This document shows positions 1-8,175 of a stretch of DNA of 64,000 nucleotides, piece after piece. The position numbers were made by a program, and so were the translations under genes. Each line of letters begins with the position of its first letter. Position 1 is the stretch's first letter. The DNA is from Methylobacterium sp. 77 (lineage in GTDB: Bacteria > Pseudomonadota > Alphaproteobacteria > Rhizobiales > Beijerinckiaceae): positions 1,954,011 through 2,018,010 of the forward strand of contig NZ_KB910516.1 in the NCBI RefSeq assembly GCF_000372825.1, read 5' to 3'. The notes beneath the pieces were generated by a model. The model was given only the letters and a program-made list of their open reading frames with translations, did not search any database and was not told the DNA's origin.

Positions 1-340
1 CGGCGAGGCGGCGCACCACGGCGATGGCCGGATCGGTGGCGTTCTGGACGCCGAACACGACCTGCATCGGGCCGGCGTAATCCTGGCGGCAGAAGGTCTC
101 GAGGTTCTCGTAGAGATGGGGTTCCATCCCGCAGAGCGGCTTCAGGATGGTGACCGACGGACGCGCGGCATTCGCTGCTAGCACCGGAACGGCGCGGCGG
201 GCGTAGCGGCTTGCCAGGAAGGCGGCCGTCAACCCGTAGACGCATCCGACCAGCGCCATGAGCTGGAACAGGAGCGACAGCCAGGTCAGGTTCGCCAAAG
301 GCAGATCCGTCAGGGGCAGGTCCGTCAAGGTGAGGTCCAT
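1..340 (-). CDS. hpnI: Hopanoid-associated glycosyltransferase HpnI (partial, 3' end outside window)
   Basis: The first ~113 residues of a membrane glycosyltransferase are visible; the gene runs off the window edge. A hydrophobic N-terminal segment (about residues 17-42) is followed by a GT2-type start: PSVTILKPLCGMEP, then YENLETFCRQDY. This is typical of HpnI/ceramide glucosyltransferase-like enzymes. HpnI is known to transfer N-acetylglucosamine to bacteriohopanetetrol, the step before HpnK deacetylation and HpnJ conversion to the cyclitol ether. The extreme N-terminus has a short LTDLP repeat. It lies 106 bp downstream of hpnM and is probably co-transcribed with hpnL-hpnM. The family is clear; the acceptor is assigned by context. 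Confidence 0.85.
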   Translation of the reverse strand, partial: MDLTLTDLPLTDLPLANLTWLSLLFQLMALVGCVYGLTAAFLASRYARRAVPVLAANAARPSVTILKPLCGMEPHLYENLETFCRQDYAGPMQVVFGVQNATDPAIAVVRRLA

Positions 341-446
341 GATGGGCGAAGCTCGGTCACGGTTTGCATGAGGGTGCCGCAGGGTCGGGAAGGCGGCACG
401 GATGGGATGGTCCGGCCAGAGCCGGCGAAGGGCGTCTGGCCTGCGT

Positions 447-1085
447 CTAAGGCTTTGGTTTGGCGGCGAGCATCGTCGCCGTTCGATCGCGGAGGAATTT
501 CAGCAGGCCGTCCGCGCCGCCGGCCTTCAGCGGGTCGGCGAAGCTGCCCCGCATGGCGGCGACTTCGCTGACATTGCCGTTGAGGTAGACGTCCTGGATC
601 CGGTTGCCGGAGCCGACGAGGAAATCGATCTGCGAGGCATCGCCCTCGGCGTTGGCGACCTCGGTCTGGACCACGCGGTTCTGCCCGCGCGCGTCGCTGT
701 CGGGCTTGACGTCGAACTTGCCGCCGGCCGCCTGGGACAGGCGGGTGGCATAGGTCGCGGTGAAATACTGCTTGAAGGCTTCGGTCAGCGCACCCTGCTG
801 CTCGGGCGTGAAGCCCTTCCATTTCGCCCCGACGGCGACCCGCGCCATGGCCGGGAAATCCATGCTCTGGTCGAGGGCCGGGCCGATGACGAGAGCCCTC
901 CCCTTCACGCCGGCTTCGGGCGCCTTGAGCGCACCCTCGAAGCTGGCATAGAGCCCGCGCACGGTCTGCACGGCCGCATCCTCCGCGGCGCGCGCGGGGC
1001 TTCCCGAGAGGAGAAGCCCCGGCAGTACGGCGAAGGCAAGAAGGGTCGAGGCGACGAGCCCCGAGGCGAAGCCGCTCACGCGCAT
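447..1085 (-). CDS. hpnM: Hopanoid-associated periplasmic protein HpnM (MlaC/Ttg2D family)
   Basis: 212 residues. It has a signal peptide (hydrophobic stretch about residues 8-28, then an SPARA-A type cleavage region) and an MlaC/Ttg2D fold signature (MDFPAMARVAVGAKWKGFTPEQQ, TYATRLSQ, IDFLVGSGNRIQDVYLNG). MlaC proteins carry lipids across the periplasm; HpnM is thought to act with the RND protein HpnN in moving hopanoids to the outer membrane. The start overlaps the end of hpnL by 10 bp, so translation is probably coupled. The lipid ligand is inferred from the cluster. Confidence 0.88.
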   Translation of the reverse strand: MRVSGFASGLVASTLLAFAVLPGLLLSGSPARAAEDAAVQTVRGLYASFEGALKAPEAGVKGRALVIGPALDQSMDFPAMARVAVGAKWKGFTPEQQGALTEAFKQYFTATYATRLSQAAGGKFDVKPDSDARGQNRVVQTEVANAEGDASQIDFLVGSGNRIQDVYLNGNVSEVAAMRGSFADPLKAGGADGLLKFLRDRTATMLAAKPKP

Positions 1086-2239
1086 TTCCGCAGAGTCCCC
1101 ATCTCGCTCTCCATCGACCGCAGGACGGTATGGCTTCCGGCAAGGTTGGCGGGCAGGCGGGCGACCGACATGGCGTCCACGCTTCCCGACCGGGCAGTCT
1201 CGCCGCCGGTCTTCGTGGTGCCCGCGTCCCCGGAGGTCGTGTCGGAGGCATCGAGCGCGTCGGTGTCGGGCGCGCTCGACTTGCCCTTCGTCTTGCCTTC
1301 CATGAAGTGCCAGGCCACCAGGCCCGGAACGCCGACCATGAGATCGGCCAGCCGCTTCACCAGGGAGAGCGCCAGGGCGGCCTCGGCGGGAATGTCGAAG
1401 ACGGCGCAGAGGGCGATGAGTCCGCCTTCCTGGGCACCGAGGGCACCGGGGACCGCGAAGGCCGCGCCGCGCACGGCCTGGGCCAAGCTCTCGATCACGA
1501 TCGCCTCGGCGACGCTGACCGGATAGCCCATGAAGTGAAGTGCCACGTAGACCTCGGCCGCGCCGATGATCCAGCCGATCATGTGCACGCCCATGGCGCC
1601 GACGACCCGCTTGGGCGAGGAATAAAGTCGGCGGAGATTGTCGTAGAGCACGTCCACGGCGCCGAGCGCCCGCCATTCGCGCGCGGCGGCGAAGCGGTTC
1701 AGCAGGGCCTGGATGATCCGGTGGCCGCTGCGGCGCTGGATCAGGAAGAAGGCGCCGAGCGCCGGGGCGGCGATGGCGAGGCCGCCGGCGACGGTGCGCA
1801 CGACCGGGCCGTCGCCGTGCAGCCAGGCGAGAAGGGCGACGCCGCCGACCGTGAAGAGGAACTGGGTGACGGCCTGGGTCATCAGGTCGACGAACATGCT
1901 GGCCCCGGCGAGGCCGCCGGACAGGCCGCGCTGCGCCAACAGCCGGGCGCCGACGAAGTCTCCGCCGACGGTCGCCACGGGAAGGAGCGTGTTGATGCCC
2001 TCGCGCACGAAGCGCAGGGAGACGCAATCCCACAGGCTCGGCCGTTCGGACCGGGGGAACACCGCGAACCAGCCAAGGCCGGCCCAGCCCACGGCGGCGG
2101 CGCGCGCCACCACGACGAGGGCGGCGCCCCAGCCGGCGCTCACGACCGCGGCCGCCACGTCATCCAATCCCGATGACAAGAACAAGCCTGCAACCGTGCA
2201 GAGGCCGACGATGAGGGCCAATGTCGTCAGACGCTTCAT
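1076..2239 (-). CDS. hpnL: Hopanoid-associated integral membrane protein HpnL
   Basis: 387-residue polytopic membrane protein of the lysylphosphatidylglycerol synthase-like TM (UPF0104) family. Diagnostic segments are VREGINTLLPVATVGGDFVGARLL and VPGALGAQEGGLIALCAVF. Its role in hopanoid biology is unproven but it is a standard hpn-cluster member. The ATG at 2239 was chosen because an AAGGGGGA Shine-Dalgarno lies just upstream on the minus strand; the open frame continues further upstream without a comparable site. The C-terminus is a hydrophilic tail rich in Ser, Thr and Gly. First gene of an hpnL-hpnM-hpnI run. A second HpnL-type paralogue sits at 62800-63951. Confidence 0.85.
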   Translation of the reverse strand: MKRLTTLALIVGLCTVAGLFLSSGLDDVAAAVVSAGWGAALVVVARAAAVGWAGLGWFAVFPRSERPSLWDCVSLRFVREGINTLLPVATVGGDFVGARLLAQRGLSGGLAGASMFVDLMTQAVTQFLFTVGGVALLAWLHGDGPVVRTVAGGLAIAAPALGAFFLIQRRSGHRIIQALLNRFAAAREWRALGAVDVLYDNLRRLYSSPKRVVGAMGVHMIGWIIGAAEVYVALHFMGYPVSVAEAIVIESLAQAVRGAAFAVPGALGAQEGGLIALCAVFDIPAEAALALSLVKRLADLMVGVPGLVAWHFMEGKTKGKSSAPDTDALDASDTTSGDAGTTKTGGETARSGSVDAMSVARLPANLAGSHTVLRSMESEMGTLRKCA

Positions 2240-2354
2240 GATCCCCCTTCGACCGTCGGCGCGGACGATTTTTTTAGAGAAATTCACCGCCGCCCGGACG
2301 AAAAACCATCCGGAAAACGTTGGCATCATCGGAAGTTGCAGCTTTGGATTTCGT

Positions 2355-2374
2355 TGTCTATCACCCGATAGACA
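2355..2374. promoter_or_regulatory. Perfect inverted repeat (putative operator)
   Basis: TGTCTATC, 4-bp spacer ACCC, GATAGACA: two perfect 8-bp arms in the divergent intergenic region, 116 bp from the hpnL start and 75 bp from the amidinotransferase start. The TATC-N4-GATA core looks like a site for a dimeric MarR-, GntR- or TetR-type repressor, but no regulator is identified. It could control one or both divergent genes. Confidence 0.5.
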
Positions 2375-2448
2375 CAGTGCGGTCCAAAGCGGCGCAGGGG
2401 CCAAGCCCCGAAGAAACAGCCGTATTAAAGGCTCACAAGGGACGAGTG

Positions 2449-3630
2449 ATGGACCGCGAAGTTTTCACCACGGCGCAGGACGCCGTGTTCGCTGACGCGC
2501 AGATCGACACCTACGACACCGGCTCGGCCAGCTATCGCGCCCCCCCCGCCCCGCAATCGCCGGTCATGGCCTGGAACGAGTGGGACCCGCTCGAAGAGGT
2601 GATCGTCGGCAGCCTCGACGGCGCGACCATCCCGTCCCACCACCTCACCGTGATCTTCAATCTGCCGCGCGCCGCGCAGCCGTTCTACCGGCTTGCCGCG
2701 GGCTTCCGCTATCCGGCGTTCATGAAGAAGCTCGCGCAGAAGGAGCTCGACAACTTTATCACGATCCTCGCCGGCGAGGGCGTGAAGATCCGCCGGCCGG
2801 ACACGATCGATTTCTCGCGCAAGTACAAGGCCCCGCGCTGGTCGTCGCGCGGGTTCTGCGTCGCCTGCCCGCGCGACCCGTATCTCGTCATCGGCGACGA
2901 GATCATCGAGAGCCCGATGTGCTGGCGCTCGCGCTATTTCGAGGGCGACGCCTACCGCTCGCTGTTCAAGGAATATTTCCGCAACGGCGCGCGCTGGACC
3001 TCGGCGCCGCGGCCCCAGCTTACCGACGAGCTCTATAATTACGATTACCGAGTGCCGAACCTGAAGGCCGGTGAGCCAATGCAGTTCACCGTCAACGAGT
3101 TCGAGCCGGTCTTCGATGCCGCCGACTTCGTCCGGTGCGGCCGCGACCTCTTCGTCACCCGCTCCAACGTGACGAACCTCATGGGCATCGAGTGGCTGCG
3201 CCGCCATCTCGGTCCGGGCTTCCGCATCCACGAGATCGAGAGCCGCTGCCCGCAGCCGATGCACATCGACTCGTCCTTCATGCCGCTGGCGCCGGGCAAG
3301 GTCCTGGTCAACCCGGATTACATCGACGTCGAGAAGCTCCCCGCCGTGCTGAAGACCTGGGACGTGCTGATCGCGCCCCGCCCCGACCCGGTGGACGGCT
3401 TCATGAGCAAGATCTCGATGTGCTCGCCCTGGACCTCGATCAACGTACTCGCCATCGACGAGAAGAAGATCGTCGTCGACGCGAGCCAGCCGACCCTGAT
3501 CAAGGCCCTGAAGGATTGGGGCTTCGATCCGATCCCGGCCCCGTTCCTGTCCTACGGGCCGTTCGGCGGCTCCTTCCATTGCGCCACCCTCGACGTGCGC
3601 CGCCGGGGTGTCCTGAAATCCTATTTCTAG
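2449..3630 (+). CDS. Glycine amidinotransferase (AGAT)-family amidinotransferase
   Basis: 393 residues, strongly similar along its length to vertebrate AGAT and bacterial relatives: NEWDPLEEVIVG at the N-terminus, the IIESPMCWRSRYFE block, FEPVFDAADFVRCGRD with candidate catalytic Asp223/Asp226, PMHID with His272, and FHCATLDVRRRG with the nucleophilic Cys378. The Asp/His/Cys set is complete, so an active enzyme that moves an amidino group from arginine to an amine is expected. The ATG at 2449 has AAGGGA 6 bp upstream; an in-frame extension to 2320 would put the palindrome inside the coding region and is disfavoured. It is divergent from hpnL-hpnM-hpnI. Substrate unknown; guanidinylation of an amino-sugar or cyclitol hopanoid is the best contextual guess. 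Confidence 0.9.
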   Translation: MDREVFTTAQDAVFADAQIDTYDTGSASYRAPPAPQSPVMAWNEWDPLEEVIVGSLDGATIPSHHLTVIFNLPRAAQPFYRLAAGFRYPAFMKKLAQKELDNFITILAGEGVKIRRPDTIDFSRKYKAPRWSSRGFCVACPRDPYLVIGDEIIESPMCWRSRYFEGDAYRSLFKEYFRNGARWTSAPRPQLTDELYNYDYRVPNLKAGEPMQFTVNEFEPVFDAADFVRCGRDLFVTRSNVTNLMGIEWLRRHLGPGFRIHEIESRCPQPMHIDSSFMPLAPGKVLVNPDYIDVEKLPAVLKTWDVLIAPRPDPVDGFMSKISMCSPWTSINVLAIDEKKIVVDASQPTLIKALKDWGFDPIPAPFLSYGPFGGSFHCATLDVRRRGVLKSYF

Positions 3631-3651
3631 GCCCCGCTCCGGTACGGAGAC

Positions 3652-3687
3652 GCCACCTCTCGGAATAGCTGCTGTCCGGGAGGTGGC
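3652..3687 (+). terminator. Possible hairpin downstream of the amidinotransferase gene
   Basis: GCCACCTC (3652-3659) pairs with GAGGTGGC (3680-3687) across a 20-nt loop, 21 bp after the stop codon. There is no T-run, so it may only be a 3'-end stabilising hairpin. The rest of the 223-bp gap to the next gene shows nothing recognisable. Confidence 0.3.
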
Positions 3688-3853
3688 TGGACCCGCGTCC
3701 CGGAGGCGCTGTCCGGACGAGGATCGCGGAGACGCGAGGCTTCGTCGCGTCGGACACGGTCGTGGCGACCCGGTGTTCCTCCGTGTTTCCTCGGACACAC
3801 CGGCTGGGAAACATCCCTGGCGCGCGGATTTCAGTGGGATGAATTAGGGAATT

Positions 3854-4762
3854 GTGTCCACAACCGACGTCATGGACACAATGCCTCCGACACCCCGATC
3901 GCATCTTGGTCAACGCAACCGCACGGCTTCCGCCGGCGCGGCGCTCGCGTTGTCGGCCTGTCTCGCATCCGGGACCGGCGCCCACGCCGCCGACCTCATG
4001 GAGGTGCAGCGGCCCCCGACATTCGCCGCCATCGACCAGAACCTCTGGCTGGTGACGGTGACCGCGAACGTCCAGGTGACGCCGCGATATCCGGGTTCGC
4101 AAGATTACACCCCGATCGGCTATCCCTCGATCAGCATCAGCAAGGTCGGGGCGCCGCGCCGGTTCTCGTCGCCGGATGACGGCATCAGCTTCTCGCTCTA
4201 CGATTCGGCCCGCTTCACCGCGGGCGTCACCGCGCGCTACGTCCCCGGCCGCTATTACGGTGACGACCGCCGCAACCTCTTCGGCCTGCGCGATGCGCAA
4301 TTCGCCATCGAGCCCGGCCTCTTCGTCGAATATTATCCCGTGGAATGGCTGCGCACCCGCGCCGAGATCCGCCATGGCATCTTCGGCCATCACGGCTTCG
4401 TCGGATCGCTCGGCGCCGATGTGATCCAGCCCTTCGACCGCTGGCAGGTCTCGCTCGGCCCGCGCTTCAATTTCGGCGACGAATCCTTCGCCAAGCGCTA
4501 TTTCGGCGTGCAGCCGTTCGAAGCCGCCCTCAACGGCGGGCTGACGCCGTTCAAGCCCGACAATTACCTCACAGTGGGCGCCCTCGGGGCCCTCACCTAT
4601 ACGTTCGACGAAAAATGGGCCGTGACGGGGTATGTCGGCTACAACCGGATCGTCGGCTCCTCGGCCGACAGCCCGCTGGTGCGCGGTCGCTTCGGCTCAC
4701 CGAACCAGTACACGTTCGGCATGAAGGTGAATTACAGCTTCGTCACCAAGCCCTGGTTCTGA
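3854..4762 (+). CDS. MipA/OmpV family outer-membrane protein
   Basis: 302 residues from a GTG start; an in-frame ATG at 3872 is a possible alternative. A signal sequence (hydrophobic AGAALALSACLASGTGAHA) is followed by beta-strand-rich segments characteristic of MipA/OmpV proteins: VTPRYPGSQDYTPIGYPSISI near the mature N-terminus and a terminal aromatic strand ending in WF, the usual beta-barrel C-terminal signature. MipA in E. coli scaffolds murein enzymes; in other bacteria OmpV proteins are osmo- or metal-responsive porins. Function here is not defined by neighbours. It converges on the small gene at 4824-5024. Confidence 0.85.
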   Translation: MSTTDVMDTMPPTPRSHLGQRNRTASAGAALALSACLASGTGAHAADLMEVQRPPTFAAIDQNLWLVTVTANVQVTPRYPGSQDYTPIGYPSISISKVGAPRRFSSPDDGISFSLYDSARFTAGVTARYVPGRYYGDDRRNLFGLRDAQFAIEPGLFVEYYPVEWLRTRAEIRHGIFGHHGFVGSLGADVIQPFDRWQVSLGPRFNFGDESFAKRYFGVQPFEAALNGGLTPFKPDNYLTVGALGALTYTFDEKWAVTGYVGYNRIVGSSADSPLVRGRFGSPNQYTFGMKVNYSFVTKPWF

Positions 4763-4785
4763 CAGGCCCCGGTTCTGAAGAGCCT

Positions 4786-4818
4786 ACGGAATACGCACCG
4801 GGTCGGTGCGGATTCCGT
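4786..4818. terminator. Bidirectional hairpin between convergent genes
   Basis: Arms 4786-4799 and 4805-4818 form a 14-bp stem with one mismatch and a 5-nt loop, in the 61-bp gap between the ends of the mipA-like gene and the small minus-strand gene. No T-run follows on either strand. Position and symmetry suggest a shared transcript end. Confidence 0.5.
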
Positions 4819-4823
4819 GGGCT

Positions 4824-5024
4824 TCAGATCGGTCGCCGGGCCAGCACCCGCCGCCACGCAGAGGCTGCGAAGGCGAGAGACACGCCGTATTGCAGAAAGC
4901 CGTTCTCGGCGAGGTCCGCCGGGGCGAGATGCATCTGGAGCGCCCAGCGCGTGAGGGCGTTCGTCACGATGACGGCCGCGCAGAACGCTGCGGCAGTGAT
5001 GAGGGCGGCAACGAAATCGGGCAT
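4824..5024 (-). CDS. Small hypothetical membrane protein
   Basis: 66 residues with two predicted hydrophobic segments (about residues 4-22 and 44-58), starting MPDFVAALITAAAFCAAVIV and ending in a basic tail RRVLARRPI. No family recognised. Support for being real: a clean stop next to a convergent hairpin, no overlapping gene on the other strand, and a composition unlike a frame-shadow. The upstream Shine-Dalgarno is weak. Confidence 0.5.
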   Translation of the reverse strand: MPDFVAALITAAAFCAAVIVTNALTRWALQMHLAPADLAENGFLQYGVSLAFAASAWRRVLARRPI

Positions 5025-5090
5025 GGCGCGACATCCGGAGAACCGGATCTCGGCGTAGCAAGCGGCGCGCCAGCCGCCTCTCTCAGGTGA

Positions 5091-5702
5091 TCAGGCCGTG
5101 GGCGGGATCGTCGCCATCATGGCCGGATGCGCGGCAAAGCGTGTGAACCACGCTGCCAGATCCGGGTTTTCCCGCTTCCAGCCGAGCTCCGCGAAGCGAA
5201 GGTCGAGATAGCCCAGCGCGCAGGCGATGCTGATCGTCCCGATATCGATCCTCTCCCCGAAGCCGTCCGCCTCCGCGTTCAGATGCGCGAGTGCGCTGAC
5301 GATCTTGGCCTCCTGCCCGTCCATCCAGGCGACGGAGCGTTCGGACGCGTCGCGGGCCGTGAGTTCGTAACGGATCAGCAGGGCCGCATCGAGGATGCCG
5401 TCGGCGATGGATTGCGCGTTGAGCGCCGCCCAGCGGGCGGGACCGGCCGGTGGGAACAGGTGACCGCCGGCGCGCGCATCGAGGTATTCGCAGATCACCC
5501 GGCTATCGGCGATGGCATGACCTTCCTCGTCGAGGAGGGTCGGCACCTGTGCCAGCGGGTGATGGGCGAGGATGGTGCCGTCGCGCTTCACCGGATGTGC
5601 CGCACTCGCCAGCAATTCGAGGCGGTCGGTGAGACCCAGCACGTGGGCGCAGACCATGACCTTCCGCGCGAAGGGCGAGAAGTGCGAATGGAACAGCTTC
5701 AT
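5091..5702 (-). CDS. Glutathione S-transferase family protein
   Basis: 203 residues. The N-terminal thioredoxin-like domain starts MKLFHSHFSPFARKVMVCAH, with the catalytic-region Ser/Pro motif SPFARKV, the cis-Pro QVPTLLDEEG and the glutathione-binding DSRVICEYLD. An all-helical C-terminal domain follows (IDIGTISIACALGYLDLRF). This matches bacterial GSTs of about 200 residues acting in cytosolic detoxification. Substrate unknown. It stands alone between the small membrane protein and the hydrolase gene on the same strand. Confidence 0.9.
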   Translation of the reverse strand: MKLFHSHFSPFARKVMVCAHVLGLTDRLELLASAAHPVKRDGTILAHHPLAQVPTLLDEEGHAIADSRVICEYLDARAGGHLFPPAGPARWAALNAQSIADGILDAALLIRYELTARDASERSVAWMDGQEAKIVSALAHLNAEADGFGERIDIGTISIACALGYLDLRFAELGWKRENPDLAAWFTRFAAHPAMMATIPPTA

Positions 5703-5827
5703 CGGGACTCGCTGGGCTCGACGCATCGGCACGAGAATGTGCCGGCCTGCTTTCGGGAAAACCCGATCCGAAGACAAGCCCCGGCTGCACCTCGCCGACC
5801 CTCGAATGGGCTCGGCGAGGCCGGAAA

Positions 5828-7018
5828 TCAGGGGCGGCGCACGGGCTTCGGCTTGGGTTGCGTCGCTGCCGCGGGCGTAGGCACGACGGGGGCCGCTGCG
5901 GCGGGCGCGGCGGTGGCGCGCGGGGTTTCCACCACGAGGCGCTTGACCGGCCAGCCGTCGCTCCAGCGCTCCATGTCGCTGAGGCGAGGATTGACCTTGA
6001 GGGTCGCCGGATCTCCGCCGAAGGCCGCGGCGGCGGCCAGATCGAAGGTCTTCCAATAGGCGAGGTAATCGAGGCTGTCGGCCCGCGAATTGTTCAGCTG
6101 CGCCAGCAGCGTCGTCTGTTCGCCCGACAGCGACATGTCCGCCGACCATTTGAACGGAGCGGGAGGCTGCTTCGGGTCGCGTGGCGGCTCCGGCGGCAGC
6201 TTGATCGCGCCCCCGTCATAGGCCGTGTCCACCGCGCCGGGCGAGGTCAGCGTCGCCGTCAGCGAGGGGAAGCCGTGATCGTCCGAGAGGGCGCGGATGA
6301 AGAGTTTGCGCTCGGGCGCGACGGCGCTCGATTCGCGCAGGAGCCGGCGTGCCGCGAGGTCGGCGGCGCGGGCATCGCGATCGCCGATGACGGTGATCAC
6401 CAGCGTCTCCGGGGCGATCTTGGACAGGTCGCGCAACACCACGCCCCTGGACTTCGGATCGCTCGCGATGCCGCCCGGCATGATGGCGAAGACCAGGCGA
6501 GGCGCCGGAAGGCCGGAGCTTTCGGCATCTGCCGCGAGGTTGGCGGCGATCGGAGCGCCGGCCAGATGGCCGATCAGGGCGAGACGCTTCGGATTCGGCT
6601 TGGCATCAGGATCGCTCTCGAGATCCGCCAGGGCGGCCTTCACCAGTTTCTCGGCATTGGCGGTGGCATCCGCCGGCCGGGTCCGGTTGACCTCCTGAAA
6701 GCGCGGGAACAGGACGAGATATCCGGCGCGGGCGAGGTGTTCGATCCACGCGCCATAGGGCTGCGGGTTGGGGGCGCCCCAGGCATGGAGGAAAACCACC
6801 ACCGGCCGCCCTTCGGCCGGGGCCGCTCCGGCCGAGTAGAATACGAAAGTCGCCGCACTGGGACGGCCGAGCGCACGCTTGACGATGGAGAGCGACCGGT
6901 TTCCGACGCCTCCGGGGCCATCCGCGGGCTGGGCGGGCGGTGTCGCGCCGAGGACCGGTTCGCACAAGGACGCGACGACGAGCGACACGCCGAGTACGAG
7001 GCAGGCTTTCAAACGCAT
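5828..7018 (-). CDS. Secreted alpha/beta-hydrolase-fold protein lacking the nucleophile Ser
   Basis: 396 residues. Signal peptide (MRLKACLVLGVSLVVASL...VLGA), then a hydrolase fold: VVVFLHAWGAPNPQPYGAWIEHLARAGYLVLFPRF, the elbow region LIGHLAGAPIAANLA, a possible acid in VITVIGDRDAR and a histidine in SDDHGFPS. The elbow reads G-H-L-A-G with Leu at residue 152 where active enzymes have Ser, encoded by CTG, which is not one base from any Ser codon except TCG by two changes. Asp and His are present. The C-terminus is an Ala/Pro-rich, basic tail ending KPKPVRRP. It may be a non-catalytic member of the fold or use other chemistry. Confidence 0.8.
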   Translation of the reverse strand: MRLKACLVLGVSLVVASLCEPVLGATPPAQPADGPGGVGNRSLSIVKRALGRPSAATFVFYSAGAAPAEGRPVVVFLHAWGAPNPQPYGAWIEHLARAGYLVLFPRFQEVNRTRPADATANAEKLVKAALADLESDPDAKPNPKRLALIGHLAGAPIAANLAADAESSGLPAPRLVFAIMPGGIASDPKSRGVVLRDLSKIAPETLVITVIGDRDARAADLAARRLLRESSAVAPERKLFIRALSDDHGFPSLTATLTSPGAVDTAYDGGAIKLPPEPPRDPKQPPAPFKWSADMSLSGEQTTLLAQLNNSRADSLDYLAYWKTFDLAAAAAFGGDPATLKVNPRLSDMERWSDGWPVKRLVVETPRATAAPAAAAPVVPTPAAATQPKPKPVRRP

Positions 7019-7180
7019 GACAGGCTCGTCAGATCGATCCGGAAGGGCGCGTCCGGCATATCAGGTTTTGTCTGAGCGATGGGGAGGTGATGCAAGTCTT
7101 ACGGTCAAGTCCTGGCGCTCTGCGTCATTCGAGCCGCACCGGTCACTGGCCGGCGACTACGACAGGACGGATCGAATTGC

Positions 7181-7390
7181 CTATCCCGCGACTTCGTCGG
7201 TATCGCGCATCTCGTCGATCAAGGACGCCAGGCGAAGCAGTTCTTCGGGAGCGGCGGGATCGATCATATCGCCATAGAGCGCGCGCAGATCGTCACCGAC
7301 GATCTGCATCAGGCGCGACTCGGAGAAGATCGTATACGATTGGCCAGGGCGATTGATATTGGCCATGTTGACGTTGGCGGCGGTGTTCAT
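7181..7390 (-). CDS. Small acidic protein, possible NepR-like anti-sigma factor
   Basis: 69 residues. The central part, VGDDLRALYGDMIDPAAPEE followed by LLRLASLID, resembles the NepR core (LRxLYxxVVxEPVPDRFxxLLxxLD) that binds the general-stress sigma factor EcfG and the response regulator PhyR. The match is partial: the usual PDRF is PEEL. A 12-bp palindrome GATTGATCAATC (7410-7421) lies just upstream. The next gene upstream on the same strand is a single-domain response regulator, which fits a stress-signalling pair. No good Shine-Dalgarno is visible; the start may instead be the ATG nine codons in. Confidence 0.45.
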   Translation of the reverse strand: MNTAANVNMANINRPGQSYTIFSESRLMQIVGDDLRALYGDMIDPAAPEELLRLASLIDEMRDTDEVAG

Positions 7391-7504
7391 TGGAAACCCG
7401 GAGGACCGTGATTGATCAATCGATGATTGAACTGGTCAACTGCCGGAGCCGATCAAGTTTCCATTTAATCCATGATAATTTTTGGCGCGGGGAAAAGCCC
7501 GACG

Positions 7505-7939
7505 TCAGGGGGCGTTGCCGCCGATCACGTCGATGCCCGGTCCCTGCTCCGGGGTGCGGCCCGCCGCTTCCTCGACCCAGGCGAGGATATCGGACGCGCG
7601 CCACGGCTTCGGGATGAAGGTCGCGGACACCCGCAGATCGCTCGGCTGATCGCCGGCATCGCCCGATGTCAGCAAGACCCGCACGCGGGGCCAGGTGACC
7701 CCGATGATGCGGGCGAGTTCGAAGCCGCCGATGGGGCCGGGCGTCCGCACGTCGGAGAAGACGACGCTGACCGCGCCGTCCTTCTCGTTCAGGATGGCGA
7801 GCGCCCGCTCGGCGGTCTCCGCCTCGATGACGCTGAAACCCGTCTCTTCCAGCAATGCGGCCGCGAGGAAGCGCTCATCGGGCTCGTCCTCGACGACGAG
7901 GATCACCGGTTTCTCGCCCGATGGATTCACAGCACTCAT
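7505..7939 (-). CDS. Single-domain response regulator (CheY/FixJ receiver type)
   Basis: About 144 residues, one receiver domain with no output domain. It has the acidic pair in ILVVEDEPDERFLAAALLEE, the phosphoacceptor Asp in VVFSDVRTPGPIGG, the Thr/Ser switch in VLLTSGD and the conserved Lys in FIPKPWR. The ATG at 7939 is preferred; an in-frame GTG at 7984 would add 15 residues. Single-domain receivers of this type often feed into the alphaproteobacterial general stress response or phosphorelays. The partner kinase is not adjacent. The neighbouring NepR-like gene is 114 bp downstream. Confidence 0.85.
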   Translation of the reverse strand: MSAVNPSGEKPVILVVEDEPDERFLAAALLEETGFSVIEAETAERALAILNEKDGAVSVVFSDVRTPGPIGGFELARIIGVTWPRVRVLLTSGDAGDQPSDLRVSATFIPKPWRASDILAWVEEAAGRTPEQGPGIDVIGGNAP

Positions 7940-8175
7940 GGGTCCGGAACGCTCTTCAGGCTTGACGGCCGTATCGGCCGTCACCTCAGCAACGCTATGT
8001 CGTCGTACCCGTCAATGTGTCGATCCGGCGCTCGGACCATGAGTTGCACGATCGTCACTCGCGAAATTCACGATCCTCGCGGCGGTTTCTCGATTTTAGC
8101 AGAGCGGACGCTCTTGTGGGAGACGCGGGAGCGTGAAGAACCGCACTTTTCAAGACCGAGCGAGGACGGTGCGAT

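Noticed and set aside
3775..3789. GTTC-N7-TTTC resembling a LexA box
   Set aside because: One half-site is wrong, and it stands alone far from a start codon, unlike the exact pair at 9675-9738.
7438..7462. Possible EcfG-type stress promoter on the minus strand upstream of the NepR-like gene
   Set aside because: It reads GGAAA with AGTT instead of the required GGAAC and CGTT; too weak to call.
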